Part shown: piece after piece, positions 47,991 through 59,110 of the stretch
Position numbering within the stretch: the stretch's first letter is position 1
Layout of the letters: every line of letters starts with the position of its first letter
Assembly: GCF_015832195.1 (NCBI RefSeq)
Contig: NC_052018.1
Coordinates: forward strand, 64,975,666-65,039,665
Length of the DNA stretch: 64,000 nt
Direction: 5' to 3'
Origin: Motacilla alba alba
Taxonomy: Eukaryota > Chordata > Aves > Passeriformes > Motacillidae
Made by a program: the position numbers and the translations under genes
The notes under the pieces: generated by a model
Databases searched by the model: none
Told to the model about the DNA's origin: nothing
The model's input: the letters and a program-made list of their open reading frames with translations, nothing else

Positions 47991-50900
47991 CGGGTCCTTT
48001 GTGCAGATGGAAGCAGAGTGCTTGTATCTGTCCTGTTGAATTTCACTGCAGTGTGGGTTTTGTACTGTAGTTGTGACGCAGCTCCTCTTTATTGAGATAG
48101 TGTTGCTCAGGGTTAACTGTCCTGGGTGTGATTAACTCCAAATTAAGGCCTGTGGTATGATATGCCAACTTGGAGTGCATAGGTCCTATCCCTCCCCATT
48201 TGGCGAACTGGTTCTAGCTTCTAGCCCAGTGCTTTTGTGAGGTTGCCCCTCGCTGTCCACCAACATCACGGCTTCAGGACTGCCTGCCCCTGGGTTGAAA
48301 GAAAGTGTCCTGCTTGGCTTTATGAGCTGCTGATGTGCAGCCTTTAATACTGTTTCTCTTTCTCTGAGCTATACTTTCTACCCTGATAAAATTGTACAGC
48401 TCAATCATTTTAAGCTTCAGATTATTTTAAAAGGTTCTTAGCTGGTTTAATACCTTGTAATGCAAAATATTTTAAAGTAATTTGTAAAACACTCTGTGCA
48501 GACCACTGAAATTAACTTCTGCTCCCAGCTCAGCTATAGTAAAATCAATATTTACTTGGCTTGTGTGACCAGAGTTGCCTTAATATACAAGGAAAACATT
48601 TCCACTGCTGCTTTTAAGGTAGCAAAGAGATAGTAAAGCTGTTACTTTCTGGAAGCAGAATAATAGATCCCCTCTAAAGCTACTTTTTTTCCTCCTAAAG
48701 TCCTTATGCAGATTCTTTTGCCAAATTTTTCAGGCACACCCCTTTCTAAAAGGTTAGTTGCCATTTCTCCACTTCTAATGAAGAAAGCAAATTAATACAA
48801 TCTGTTTAGTTGTTGCAAATAATTGTGAACTTGGAATTGAATTTTTGAAAGCTAATCTGTAAATAGCATCCAGTTTGTTTTTCTGATTTTCTGTAATGTT
48901 GTTTTTACATTGTATTTTTTTTACCAAACAATTTGCTACTAATTCTTGTGGTTTTCCTTTTGGTGAATAAGTCGTAGGTTTTAGCTTGCTGATGACAAAT
49001 TGAGATTGAAGGATAATACACTGGGATTCTTAGCCTTGTGTACAAGAAAGCCATAAAACTCTGTCACCTGATGTCTTACCATCATTTCCATATCTGTTGC
49101 CATAAAATCTCATGCAAGCATTCCTTATCTTATCTGCAAGCAGTAACTGCAGTAGCTTGGAAAAAAGTTCCAAGTGTGGGTTACACAGATAACTTTCCTG
49201 TGGGAACATGCCTCAACCTTTTGTTTAGTAGTCTTGAATGCAGGTAGAGTCGCCCACAGTGTTCAAGCTCATTTCTCATTAATATAAGTGAGAGAAAATG
49301 TAGTTGGTGAACTCGAGTATCAAATGATGGTGTACTTTGCTGTATTAAGCAAGCAGTAAATGTGCTGTGCAGCTAAATGGAAGCAAGTATTTTTTCCTTT
49401 CAGTTTTTGATCTATGAACTGAACTGATGATAAAAAAAAATTGTTAGCAGAAAGACTTGCAAGTCCTAATACCTAGACAGAATTAAACCAATCACAGTAT
49501 GCTTCTTGTGTTTTTAGTCTCTCATATAGTTGTGGTATATTCTTGAAAATAATCAAGCTGTCAGTTATTCCCACTTCAGTGCACAGTGGCAACCTTCTCT
49601 TGGAGGTGCTCTTTAGTTTAAGTAATTTATCTACCTGTCACTAAGGGGGGAAAAAATGCTTATTTTAACCAAAATTTTTTTTAGGTTTGTATCTGAAAGA
49701 GAAACCAAGGCATTGCTGATAATGCAAGATGTTAACTTTCCAAGATGTTTTGTTTTACAATGGATTAATATCAGAAAACAGTGCTATTTAACTCATTTTT
49801 AGAATCCAGTGATTTGCATTATAGTGAGCAATACTATAAAAGACTTTATAGAGCATTCACCTTTCTTCTCTGGGTTTTTTTAAAATGTATTTGGTGGCTT
49901 ATTTGGGTTTTTTTTTTTGTGTCTTCTATTGTTTTTGTTAAAGTAATAACTCTAAGAGTTTGTCCTCAGGAGTTGAGCTGGAATTATTTTATGGCCAGGT
50001 AAACTAGCTTGCTCTATCTTATTGGACATTCTTCTCTGAGCTAAGGGGAAAGATTTTTCTGTATAAATTGCTGTAGTTGTGCCTTCTTGCAGTTAATATT
50101 GTCTTTCTCTGCAAAGCAAGTTTGCTGTTCAGCCCATTTGGTAGGTTGACTTTGGTAGCTGCCAAATGCCCACCCAACTACGCCCTCACTCTCCTCTCAA
50201 TTGGACAGAGGGAGAAAAATAAGACTGAAGGCTCATGGGTTGAAATAGGGGTGGGGATATCACTTGCCAGTTTGAACTGTGGGCAAAACAGACTTCATTG
50301 AGGGGAATTTTTTTTAACTTACTGACAATTAGTATAGGATAGAGTGAAACAAGAAGGAAAAATGAAAACGCTTTCTACTTCCCTGTCTCTATTCTTCCCA
50401 GACTTAATCTCACTCTTTAATTCCCAAATCCTTGCCACCCTCCCGCAATGAGAATGAAAAAGCTTGCTTATTTAAATTACGTCTTCAACTGGAATGTTTT
50501 TTGAGACAAAAGTTGGAATTTCTTAGCAGACACATGCAGTCAACTCTTAGCAAGAGTATGAGCTTAAAAACCCTATGGTCCAAACATTTTCAGATGGTAG
50601 AAATGGACTCTTGGTCTAAAACAAACTTAAATATATCTGAAAATAATTCAAAGTGTGGTTTAGCAAGTATGTTAATGCTTGTGGGAGCGGGGTTTGTTTG
50701 GGTGATAGTATGTCCTTGTGCCTTTCTTTATCATGTGTGACTCTCAAACCTACACAAATGAAGCCCATGTTTTAGGCATGCAGACTTGCTTTGAGTGCTT
50801 GTAGCATCTTGGAAGTGGTCGGAAAGTGGTCCTGGCTAGCTGCTAAGCATGCGCAGTGCTCTCCTGCTTGTGATGGCATCAACTGAAGGAGCCTGCAGGA

Positions 50901-52052
50901 GCAGTGAGGCTGGCTCACAGCCAGCGTCAGCAGGAGCAGGGGATGCTTGCTAGCCCCTTTTGCTGAAGTCCTGGCATGGTGTTCCTTATTCCTGCACGTG
51001 CCCTGTCTCCAGTCCCCTGTGCATGCTTGGTAGCTGTCATCCTCCAGAGGGATAGAGGGTGAGTCAGAACTCAGTGACAACGTGTATATTCTATCAGCCT
51101 TGTCCTGCTCAGTATCCTTGAACATTATACACAGCAGAGTAATATCAGGTAAATAATTAGCTACTGTTTTTACAGTGTGAATACTAGCCAAAAAAATTTA
51201 CTCTAGCCAGTAAATGTAACACCCCACAAAAAATAGCCCTAACAAATCCAAACAGAACAAAACAGATCTGTGTATATAAATTATCAGTGGCTGAAGGAAT
51301 TAGGAAAAATAAATGTTGTTCATCAGTTCAGTAGTTTAGCATGCAGTCCTGCCAGAGCCATTGCTCCTTGTTCAATTCAAAATTGTATGTGACACAATAA
51401 ATAAATCTCTATCCATCTTATTTTTCATAGTGTAGTCTGGGGGAGCAGAGCAAAATTGATGCAAGAGTCGGTAGAAGTTCCTGTAAAAGGGTTCAAACAG
51501 CAACAGGTCTTGGGGAAATGCTCTACTGGCTTAGCACTAACTCTTGAAGACTTTTGAGACAAATAGATAACCTCTGATTCTCTTGTTTTATTATTGACTG
51601 CTTTGCAGTGAAAGAGTGTGCCTTCTCATGTCTGCTAAATCAAGCTTTTTTTCTTGTTTCTGTCTTTGCATATTCATTTTCCTGTTGTATTCTCATGCCA
51701 TTATAAGTGAATTATTGAGCCTTCATCTGCAACAAACAAACCAAAAGTGCAGTTAAGAAAGTTAAAGTTCCAAACCAGTGTCTTGTGTTGTCAAAGAAAC
51801 TGTTTTTTTGGGGAAATCTCCCTGATATAGGTAAGTGACATGGTGTTTGTTTTTTAACTTTGCACAATTATGGTTTTGCTGCTGCTATGGTGGTTTCTTG
51901 TGTAACCTTCAGCTTTTCTCCTTTTGTTATGCTTAAATACCTCTTTGAAGTTATTTGATAAATATTTTCCATTTCTCAGGCTTGTTTTATTTTTCCTGAT
52001 CTTATAATATGACACTTCTGCATTTGTGCCTTAGCTCTTCAGGTTTTGTCTT
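47990..52052 (+). other. Intronic stretch
   Basis: AT-rich intron-like DNA. Open frames such as 50432-50740 (plus) and 50772-51191 (minus, 139 codons) have no recognisable domain and no paired splice signals. No repeat family is recognised. Nothing further is called. Confidence 0.5.
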
Positions 52053-52080
52053 AACTGATACCTGTCTGCAGGTATCAGTT
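52053..52080. repeat. Perfect 12-bp inverted repeat with TCTG loop
   Basis: aactgatacctg at 52053-52064 and its exact complement at 52069-52080 flank TCTG. A second copy of the loop-side string ctgtctgca follows the hairpin. The stem is too short for a typical pre-miRNA. Confidence 0.85.
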
Positions 52081-53527
52081 CTGTCTGCATCTTCCTCCTT
52101 CCCAAATTCTTTTCTGCTGTCCCGTTGTTGGGAGACTGACATGATCCAGATGAAGAACTTGTGTCATAATTGATAAAATAAATACAAACATGCATGTTTC
52201 ACCTTGGGCACTTTTAGTCCTTCCTTATTCTTCCTTCTCTCCCAAGAACGAGGATCCTCATCTACTGTTTTCTTGCATGGCCTCTCCTAATATGCTAAAA
52301 TTAGAGAACGAAAGGTAGAAATTCAAGTTTTTCTTGAAGATTTTCATGTTTTGTTTTTTTGGTTTTTTTTTCTATAATGTTCATGTCTAAGAGGTGCAGT
52401 TATTACAACTGAGCAGCTGGAGTTCTGTGTCATCTTCTTATACTCCCCTACTGAGCCCAAATTTCATTCTGCTTTTGAGGGATTAGAGGGTTGATAGTCA
52501 GTATTAATTGTTTTTCCTTTTTGCAGCCATGTAAAGACTTGAGGAATAACAGTGAAGTGTTGTCACATGAATAGAAAGAGTGGAACAATGTGACAAGACT
52601 AAAGTTACTGAGCTTTTATTTGCTCAGTTTTTAGCAAGTTGTTGTTTATAATATATACTTATCTCTGCAGGGCTGCAGACAAGTCTCTCCATCATGTAGA
52701 AGGTTATAATTAAATGCACCAAAATTGAAATATGCATGGAAGGTCTCTAAGCCATCTCTTAATTATGCTAATTCTTTTGAGAGCAAAAATCTTCACATAC
52801 ATTGCCTTTTCCCCTAGCCTCTTTAGAAGTCCACTCTGACTCTTTCTTTGCACTTTTCCCCTTTCACTCAGTTTTCACTTGTCGTTTACAAAATTCGAGG
52901 CTTCTGTTTCTGAATAAACTGAAGTCTGCAAATGCCATTTTCTGAAGCCAGTCGTGCCAGTTCATAGTTTGACTGAAATGATGCTGCAGGCTTAAGCATG
53001 CCTGTATTGCCTTTTAAGCACTCCCAGAGCTCTTCTTAGCTGGACTTCGTAACTTTGAGGAGGATTCTAGGCAGTATTTAGTAGAATCATTCTATGAAGA
53101 AAAGGAAGACTGTATTTTCTTGCCACTTGAGTTACTCATCAATGTGAATTTTCATTTCCAAGCCTGTTGGACAGTGATGATGTATCTTGTGCTGTTTGGG
53201 CAAGTAGCAGGTAGGTAGGGGACTGACATTTAGGATGCATTTGGTTCTGCTACACCAGCTTGCAGATGTGTGTACAGCTGCAGGAATTCTTTCCTTTCTC
53301 ACTTTGTAGTAGGCTTCATGCACACTTGGCTTTTGTGAAGGATCATTCTTCTGCTTGTGTGTCAGTGGTGAGCAGCCTGAAATATGAACGCTGTACTGCA
53401 GCTCGTTCCATGATCTTCAGACAGCAGTGTGCATGACTTCGTATGCCCTTCTGTACATCCTTACTACTATTTCCCACTTCCTTGCTTCTTTGCAGCTTAA
53501 AACATTTTGTTTTCTTTTTTTGTGCAG

Positions 53528-53645
53528 CTGCTTTTCTATTGTGTTCTGGACAAGAAAATACTGTAGCTTTAAGAGTTGCCTTAGTGTTGCAGTACTGTGG
53601 AAAATTGGAAGTAGCAGTTGACCCAGTGAAATTAGAGATCTTCAG
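53528..53645 (+). CDS. Possible internal coding exon, unidentified
   Basis: A very strong acceptor (T-rich tract ending gtgcag at 53527) and a usable donor (TTCAG|GTATGA at 53645/53646) bracket 118 bases with a single long open frame. That frame is entered in phase 1: with the G left by the upstream first exons it begins with an Ala codon. It leaves in phase 2. The peptide includes SGQENTVALRVALVLQYCGK and VAVDPVKLEIF and has mixed, protein-like composition. I cannot match it to a family. A 39-codon open frame can arise by chance and the phase match has a one-in-three prior, so the call is tentative. Confidence 0.28.
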
Positions 53646-54364
53646 GTATGAAGGTCTAATCTGTATTATGTGAATTAAGCTTCTTATGTCATTGTGTCAG
53701 GGATGAAAATGGTGTTTGGGATGTTTCTTAAAAAAACAAGTGGGTTTGTGATTTAGTTTTTAGGACTGTTGTCCAAAGGAACAAACAGCTGTAGAAAAGT
53801 CTTGTAATAACTTTAGTATTAAAACTGTTAAAGGTTTTCAACCATATTTATATTACAGTGGTTTAAGATAGTATGTTCAAGTGGGACAACTTAAAAGTTG
53901 TAGCAAATTTCATCAATCACATTGCTTTTGGTTTTACCCTGTGTGACACAGGTAAAACTGTGAGAAATACTGAAGTTATTTGTGATAGTTAGCAATGCAG
54001 AGTGTTGAAGGTAAACTTTTTTTGCTTTTTGATTTGTAGAAATGAATTTTAAAAATTGAGCTAAAAGTACTTTCTAGATACATTTCCCACTTTTCCCCCA
54101 CATCACGTTTATAGTACACAAAGCTAAAGATTCAAAGGCAAGTCATATGATAACAGCAGCATCTTTAGGAGATGACCTTGTGATTTGTTCTGTTTATTTG
54201 ACCCTGTCCTAACCACCTGTTCCTTCTTTGAAAGGTAATGTTTTAGTTTCAGAATTAAGAATCTGTCTCTTATTATCTTATTACCTTCAATGAGGTCTTA
54301 CATTTATCTGCATAACCTGAAGAGTGTGGAATATGTGGGGGTTTTTTTTTTTGGTTTTTTTTTT

Positions 54365-54398
<34 letters not shown>

Positions 54399-56177
54399 CA
54401 CTCAGCTTTATAGTTTGTGGTAAATTAAATGCATCATTTTATTGAGACTTTGAAATTCTTGTAAATGTCCATGAAGTTAATTTGTTGTAGTAGCTTTCTC
54501 ACTCTGAAGTGCAAAAACATGTTAAATAGAAAACTGGCTTCTCTTAACCCCTTTGGGGAACCACATGAGTTTTTCTTTTCTTTCATAGACAGCCGGTCTT
54601 TTTGTGTGCTTCTGGGAATACATGTTTTCCTTACCCTATCTCTTTTCTCTCCCTCATTTGACCCTTCACTCTGAGCAGTAGCAAATCAATGTAGACCCTT
54701 CACAAGTTGCTCAAATGTGTTGGAGCAGTTGGGCTTTGCTTCACCAGAGCTGTCTGCTACTTGGGAGTGTTTGCATGGGCAGGTCTGACAGAACTAATGT
54801 GTGCCTGGCTCTTTGGGGAGCTGGGCATGTGCAGAGAAGGTGCTGAGAGATAACTTCAGACTGGGATGTTGCACTGAACCCCAGCTTTAGGCACAACTCT
54901 TGTTCTAGCTATGCTTATAGCATGCATTTTGGGAGATTGGGAAGTACTTGTTCAGTAAAACTGTTTGTAGCTAGAAATGTTATTTGACGCTACTTGCAAA
55001 TAGCTTTTCTTTCAGGGGTGGGGTGAGGGTGGGGGTATCAAAGTCTGAGAAGAATTTCCCCCTTGCCTTATGTGATCCAGAGATGGTGATCTAATCCTGG
55101 CTTTTTCTGGGGTGGGAGTAAGGACTGATCTTAGTCTACTATGACATTGGAAAGTTAAAAGTATTTTTATTGTTTAAAAGTGTCCTGAGTTTCAAGATAA
55201 ACCACTGAATTGGGGAAAATATTATTTTGTATTGAATCCAATGCTTTTGTCTGCTGCAGAGGCTGTACTTGGTATTTTGGTTTGCTGTATAGCTTGCCTT
55301 TTTTGCTGGCAAAGAGTAGATCTCCCATGCAGTTGTCATCATTTCCTCATCATTGTATGTAGTGGTGTCCACAGGTACTTACCATGAGCTAATACTTTTT
55401 CCATAGGCACATCTTTAATGGTACTTCCTCTAAAATACCTTGTTTTCACATTCTGGTTTGCAATTCAGGGATCTCTTCAGCCATAAATTATATCTGTCTT
55501 TTTGTGGACTCTTAATTCCATAAGCTTGTCTTGGCTTTTTTAGCCTGTTTATACTAGTGGCCTCATTTTTCATGTTTCACTGGTGGTTATCATCATTTTG
55601 GTCCTCAGGCTAGCAACATTCAGGCTGCAAGCTCCGTCCTCACTAAGGCATAGACACCTGTCTGCTTCAGGGACATTGACCTTTGGCAGAGGGCAAAAAA
55701 AACTGAATCCTGAGCCTCCTTGTTGCCTGGCTTTAGCACTGGGAAGGCATGCAAAAGAACCCTCTCTGAAAAAGCACCCAGGACAGGATTATACCTGTGA
55801 GTGTGACTGATCTACTGGAATAGTTGCCAGAGGCAGCAGTACTAATATGACACGTAATTATCTGTTTTGTAAGGTGATCTTTTTTTGTTGTTTAGCCAGT
55901 TTCTACAAAGGGTATGGTGATGTGTCTATTCCAAATTGTACACAAAACCACTTGAGATGTTAGAGTGACAGAAATCAAACTCTACATTTGCACAGGCTCT
56001 ACCACAGTTCTCTTCAAAGCTTGTCATTAAATAATAAAAACATGGGGAATGGGATGTGTGCATCTATTCCTTTGCCTAAACAATGGACAGCTGAAAGCCT
56101 ATGGCTCAGGTACTGCGAAAGGCTTGGTAGGTTTTGAACTTTGGTTGGTCTCCTTTTGACTGCTCTGTTGCTATATT
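53646..56177 (+). other. Intronic stretch with long T-tract
   Basis: Apart from the interrupted T homopolymer at 54342-54396 the DNA looks like unremarkable intron. No exon or repeat family was recognised. Confidence 0.5.
54342..54396. repeat. Interrupted poly(T) tract, about 55 bases
   Basis: T-runs of 11, 10 and about 30 bases are separated by GG dinucleotides. It is a long low-complexity tract that would encode A-rich DNA on the other strand; no adjacent retroposon body is recognised. The length shown is likely unreliable because of slippage. Confidence 0.9.
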
Positions 56178-56697
56178 TTCATTGAATTATACAACAGTTT
56201 GGGTTGAAAGGGGTCTTAAAGACCTTCTAGTTCCAAACTCCCTGTCATGGGCAGGGACGTCTTCCATTAGATGAGGTTGCTCAAAGCCCCATCTAATCTG
56301 GCTTGGAGCATTTTCAGGGATGGGCATCCACAGCTTCTTTGGACAGCATGTTCCAGTGCCTCACCACCCTCATAGCAAAGAATTGCTTCCTTATATGTAA
56401 TCTAAATATATTCTTTCCCTTTCAAACATTTACTCCTTGCCCTATCAATGTACTTCCTGAGATCCTCCCTCCCCGTTTTGCTTGTAGCTCCCCTTTAAGT
56501 ACTGGAAGGCTGCTCTTCTCTCACTGATCAACCCTGGCACTCTCAGCCTGTCTTCATGGGAGAGATGTTCCAGCCCTCAAGATCATCTTTGTGGCCTCCT
56601 CTGGATCTGCTCCAACAGGTCCTTGTCCTCCCTGTGCTGGGGGCCCCAGACCAGGAAGCAGTACTACTCCAGGTGGACTCTTATGAGAGCAGACCGT
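56178..56697 (-). mobile_element. CR1 LINE fragment, antisense, 5'-truncated
   Basis: The segment beginning gtttgggttgaaagggg and continuing through tcaaagccccatctaatc, ggatgggcatccacagctt, ttccagtgcctcaccaccct and ctccaggtgga is the reverse complement of the 3' part of an avian CR1 element. Its 3' end lies at the left (near 56178) and homology fades near 56697, so the copy is in minus orientation and 5'-truncated, the normal outcome of target-primed reverse transcription. It covers the end of the reverse-transcriptase ORF and the 3' UTR, with many substitutions, so it is not functional. Confidence 0.88.
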
Positions 56698-58024
56698 CTT
56701 CTCCAATTTTTCTGACACTATCGAGAGTGGTATATCCTTCGGGGTCTCTCTGTACTGAAGTGGGAAATACTCAGTGGGCTCACACTGGTGGTCACTGCTT
56801 GCTTGGTTGTACAAATACCTGGTTTAATGTGTTCCAGATATTTGTCCTGCAATTACCAAACAGAATTTATATACTTTCAGAGCAGTTAATCAGGAGTGGG
56901 TTCAGATTTGGGGACTAATTAATGACTAAGCCAGGGAAGGAAATGAGAGTTTAATTAGGATATAGGATAAACAGTGCCCCAACTTACTGCTGTTCTGATC
57001 AAATGACAAAAGAAAATCTTATGTTTGCCAGAAGCCATAAGAAGGGACCATTCATAACACTTTACTCCAATTTCTCTTTTATTTTTTCTCCATTAAGATG
57101 TCTCACTAAAAACACAAAGTAGCCAAGACACCTTTATGACTGTTTCTTCTTACCTCTAGAGGAAGAGCTGTAATTTTGTCATGAGCAAAATGCTCGAAGG
57201 TTTGCTTAGCACTTTGGTTCTGCACAAAGGTGTACAACCTTCCCCAGTGGTGCAATATTCCTTGGCCAGCAAAGGAATGTAACTGGGAAAGGAAATAATT
57301 TATCTCAAGAATTGGACTTGCCCTTCACCTAATCTTCCTCACTAGGGCTGGATGGCAGTATAAGACATTTAACGTTCTTTGTGTCAGTCATGTGAAGGTA
57401 AAAGCAGGCAAACTTATGGTCACCATTTCTGCAGTGAACTTTCTGGATTTTTTTAGGGATAGAAATGAGAGTATTTGGTATAGCTTGCACTAACAAATAT
57501 TTTGGATTTAAATTTTTTAGTTATCCTATTTATTCTTTTTGCTTGCTTCTCCTTCATCTTTAGAGCACTACTACACTATGTGGCTTTTAGGGGCTTCCTT
57601 TAAACCTTCTATGTTTCAGGTTTCATCTCAGTAATAACAAAGGTTAATAGGCTAAGGTAAATAATTCACAGGCATCAGTGAATGATCCTTGACAAAATAA
57701 TGGAATAGCCGAAGAAGCTCAGACTTGGCCTTGTCTGTAAACAAAATAAACAATTTCTGTTTTTTTAAATTTCCTTTGTCTATTTGATTTCTGTGAAGAC
57801 TGAGCTTAACTTGGTTGTCAAGACTGGTATGCAACAGTTTTCCCCAGTTCTACCTTCCAAGCATTGCCTGCCCAGGAATTTGTAAGGGTAGCATCACTTG
57901 GTATGAGTCTTAGTTGTGAAGAATTGAAATGTGCTTTTTTAGTCAATTGTAATAAGCTGGACAGAAGTGTGTAGAAGCTTTGTTATGTAGTTTAAGTGAA
58001 ATTATTTAGCTTTTCACTAAACCA
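56698..58024 (+). other. Intronic stretch between CR1 copies
   Basis: No exon, RNA gene or recognisable repeat is seen. Open frames are short and have no splice support. Confidence 0.5.
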
Positions 58025-58570
58025 TATTGCTAAGTGCTATGCTCACATGCCCTTTGAATGCTTCCAGGGACAGTGATTCCAGCACCTCCCTGGCAGCATG
58101 TTCTAATGCTTGACCACCCTTCCAGTGAAAAAGTTTTTCCTAATATCTAGTCTAAACCTCCCCTGGTGCAACTGGAGGCCATTGCCTCTTGCCCTGTCAC
58201 TTGTTACCTGGGAGAAGAGACGGAACCCTATCTGCCCACACCCTCCTTTCAGGCAGTTGTAGAGAGTGATAATAAGATCTCCCCTGACCCTCCTTTTCTC
58301 CAGGCTAAACACCTCCAGCTCCCTCAGCTGCTCCTTAATAAGACTTGAGCTGTAAACACTTCACTGTTGCCGTTCTCTGGACTCAGTCCTGCATCTCAAT
58401 GTCCTTCTTGTAGTGCTGGGCCCAAAACTGGATACAGGATTTGAGGTGTGGTGTCATCAGTGCCAAGTACAGGGAGATGATCACTGCCTTGGACCTGCTG
58501 GCCACGCTTTCTGACAGACCAGAGTGCTATTGACCTTCTTGGCATCCTGGGCACAGTGCTGGCAGGTTTG
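58025..58570 (-). mobile_element. CR1 LINE fragment, antisense
   Basis: Diagnostic antisense CR1 strings follow each other in the right order: ggcagcatgttctaatgctt, ttttcctaatatctagtcta, cttgttacctgggagaag, ctccttttctccaggcta, aatgtccttcttgtagtg and ctgctggccacgctttctga. The element therefore has its 3' end at the left and its truncated 5' end near 58570. It is more complete over the reverse-transcriptase C-terminal region than the copy at 56.2 kb. It is decayed and non-functional. Confidence 0.88.
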
Positions 58571-58649
58571 TGAAAAAGGAGCTTGTTTCCTTTCTCTGTA
58601 GTTCCTTTAGGCATGAGCCTGCTGCATGTTCTTGGATGTGCTCTCATCT

Positions 58650-59110
58650 ACTCAGGGCTGGTGATGCCACACCTGGAGTACTTGGTCCAGTTCAGGGCTC
58701 CCCAGTACAGGAGAGATGAGAACATACTGGAGCGAGTGCCACGATGATGATGACGGGACTAGAGCATTTCTCCTGTGGGGAAAGACAGAGAGCTGGGACT
58801 GTTCAGCCAGAAGAAAAGGATCAGAGTCCAAGGGATGATACTGAAGTTTATAAATATCTGAAAGGATGGTGCAAAGAAAGTTGTTTGGCTCCTCTGACAC
58901 CATTGAAAGGACAAGGGGGAAGGGGAGCAAACTGAAACACAGGAAATTCCATTTTTGCTAAAAGCCTGTCTTGGGTTGTTCAGAGAGGTTGTGAAGTCTC
59001 TGTCACTGCAGATGTTAAAAATCTGACTGGATATGGCCTTAGGCAACCTGCTTCGACTGGGGAGTTGGATTAGACAAATGATCTCCAAAGATGCCTTCTG
59101 GCCTCTACCA
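58650..59110 (+). mobile_element. CR1 LINE fragment, sense
   Basis: Sense-strand CR1 strings occur in order: a cctggagtacttggtccag segment, a gactagagcatttctcc segment, gagctgggactgttcagcc, tataaatatctgaaagg, acaaactgaaacacagga-like sequence, cagagaggttgtgaagtct, and a final gggagttggattagac plus tgatctccaaag tail. It is in plus orientation, opposite to the neighbour ending at 58570, and about 80 bases away. It is heavily mutated. Confidence 0.85.

Noticed and set aside
50772..51191. Minus-strand 139-codon ORF
   Set aside because: No domain, no promoter signals or splice context, composition like chance translation of intron.
56554..56918. ORFs on both strands near 56.6 kb
   Set aside because: They lie largely in the antisense CR1 fragment and its flank and do not represent host genes.
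58396..59088. Several minus-strand ORFs at 58.4-59.1 kb
   Set aside because: They are translations of decayed CR1 sequence, mostly in the wrong orientation, with no intact reverse transcriptase.
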